Source of the DNA: CBDUJZ01 sp047629415
GTDB lineage: Bacteria; Myxococcota_A; Bradymonadia; REDH01
Direction of reading: 5' to 3'
DNA length: 6,339 bases
Assembly: GCA_047629415.1 (NCBI GenBank)
Contig: JBLHWZ010000321.1
Span: forward strand, 1 to 6,339
Shown: in pieces, positions 5,820-6,339 of the stretch
Layout: every line of letters starts with the position of its first letter
Numbering within the stretch: position 1 is the stretch's first letter
Notes under the pieces: model-generated
Told to the model about the DNA's origin: nothing
What the model saw: only the letters and a program-made list of their open reading frames with translations
The model's database searches: none
Translations under genes and position numbers: made by a program

Positions 5820-6281
5820 TCACTGAACGCTTGCCTGCGCCGTGGGCGCCTCTTCTTCGTATCTGGAAGGGCACTTCGCGACGACCTCGATCGCGTCAAA
5901 GTGCGTGCGGTCGCGCATGCGACCGAGTGCGATGACCTCGGCGTCATCAGCAAAGGTATCCGGCAGTGCGCCAGAGTAGTCCACGATCAACTCAGAACCG
6001 TCGGCTTCAAGAACAAATCGATGCTCGCTGAGTACTCCGTCACGAAGGGTCAAAGACCCGGCGACGACGTTCCCTTTGAGACGGAACTCTGTGTCCTGCA
6101 TCTCTTCGAAGCTCGTCTCCACCTCCGAGACCGTCAGGTAGTAGATCTGGTCATCAAGGGATGACGTCGTCAGAACCACGATCGCTGCGACGATGATTAA
6201 CGCGCCGACAAGGAAGCCGACGTTGTTGAATCCGCCGGAGCGGGGCGTTTCTGGGTGCGGTAGTTGCTGTTCTTCGTGCAT
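5820..6281 (-). CDS. ccmE: Heme chaperone CcmE, cysteine-type (CxxxY) variant
   Basis: CcmE is the membrane-anchored periplasmic heme chaperone of System I: it takes heme covalently from the CcmABCD side and passes it to CcmF. The 153-aa protein has a short cytoplasmic N-terminus, one membrane segment (about residues 21-40), then the family's OB-fold: YYLTVSEV at 47-54, the strand region RLKGNVVAGSL at 67-77, and YSGALPDTF at 102-110, matching the family's Y-x-G-x-LPD-x-F. The diagnostic C-terminal motif, normally AKHDENY with the heme-linking His, is here AKCPSRY: Cys137 (TGC at 5873-5871) replaces His and Tyr141 is kept, giving CxxxY. This is the cysteine class of CcmE known from archaea and some bacteria such as Desulfovibrio. 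The acidic C-terminal tail (143-153) is short. A 40-base gap separates it from ccmF. The ATG at 6281 is the only Met before the membrane segment; its RBS is poor. The family call is secure; the heme chemistry is inferred. Confidence 0.95.
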   Translation of the reverse strand: MHEEQQLPHPETPRSGGFNNVGFLVGALIIVAAIVVLTTSSLDDQIYYLTVSEVETSFEEMQDTEFRLKGNVVAGSLTLRDGVLSEHRFVLEADGSELIVDYSGALPDTFADDAEVIALGRMRDRTHFDAIEVVAKCPSRYEEEAPTAQASVQ

Positions 6282-6339
6282 GGTGGGCGCGGGCTCAGAG
6301 TATGCGCCTTATTAGTGATTTACCGGGCTCGCGCAACCA
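6282..6339. other. Upstream region of ccmE, no clear gene or promoter
   Basis: These 58 bases precede the ccmE start. On the minus strand, one frame is open from the window edge and would encode WLREPGKSLIRRIL followed by TGA at 6297-6295; it could be the tail of an upstream gene but is too short to judge. The other two frames stop sooner. An AT-richer patch (TAATAA on the minus strand, about 16 bases after a TTGCGC) is only a weak match to a sigma-70 promoter. No strong Shine-Dalgarno sequence precedes the ccmE ATG. Whether transcription starts here or upstream of the window cannot be decided. Confidence 0.3.

Noticed and set aside
5261..5935. Open frame of 224 codons on the plus strand spanning the ccmF start and ccmE end
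   Set aside because: It is antisense to two well-identified genes and its product is charged and low in hydrophobic residues, without motifs.
6307..6335. Possible sigma-70 promoter upstream of ccmE (TTGCGC, 16 bases, TAATAA)
   Set aside because: Both boxes match the consensus poorly and the true operon start may lie beyond the window.

Overview
All genes in this window lie on the minus strand, so it reads from high to low coordinates. It is one compact operon for System I (Ccm) cytochrome c maturation: attaching heme covalently to apocytochromes c in the periplasm. The order is ccmE (6281-5820), ccmF fused in frame to a ccmH-like domain (5779-3161), a small ccmI-like membrane protein (3161-2724), an unrecognised signal-peptide/membrane protein (2727-1411), ccmA (1414-689) and ccmB (692-18). 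No stretch over 60 bases lacks a gene. No RNA genes, mobile elements, repeats, CRISPR arrays or convincing terminators are visible.

How the parts work together, from knowledge of System I: CcmA (ATPase) and CcmB (membrane subunit) belong to the ABC complex that, with CcmC, drives release of heme-loaded CcmE. CcmE is the periplasmic heme chaperone. CcmF receives heme from CcmE and, with CcmH and CcmI, ligates it to reduced apocytochrome. Here the ligation module (CcmF, CcmH, a reduced CcmI) is encoded as a fusion plus a coupled small gene, and the unknown 438-aa protein is translationally coupled between it and ccmAB. ccmC, ccmD and ccmG (the thioredoxin) are not in the window; the cluster probably continues past position 1.

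Departures from the textbook system: (1) CcmE has Cys in place of the heme-binding His (CxxxY instead of HxxxY); (2) CcmF and CcmH are one polypeptide, joined by what looks like a retained signal peptide and a His/acid-rich linker; (3) the CcmI-like protein has no TPR domain; (4) the unknown protein, with a large beta-rich periplasmic region, one membrane segment and a CcmI-like cytoplasmic helical hairpin, sits at the centre of the operon and is the best candidate here for an undescribed maturation component.

The organism is a Gram-negative-type bacterium with moderately high GC and tightly packed, overlapping genes. The variant CcmE and the CcmH-domain style suggest a lineage outside the classical alpha- and gammaproteobacteria (for example a Gemmatimonadota- or Myxococcota-like group), but this placement is a low-confidence inference.
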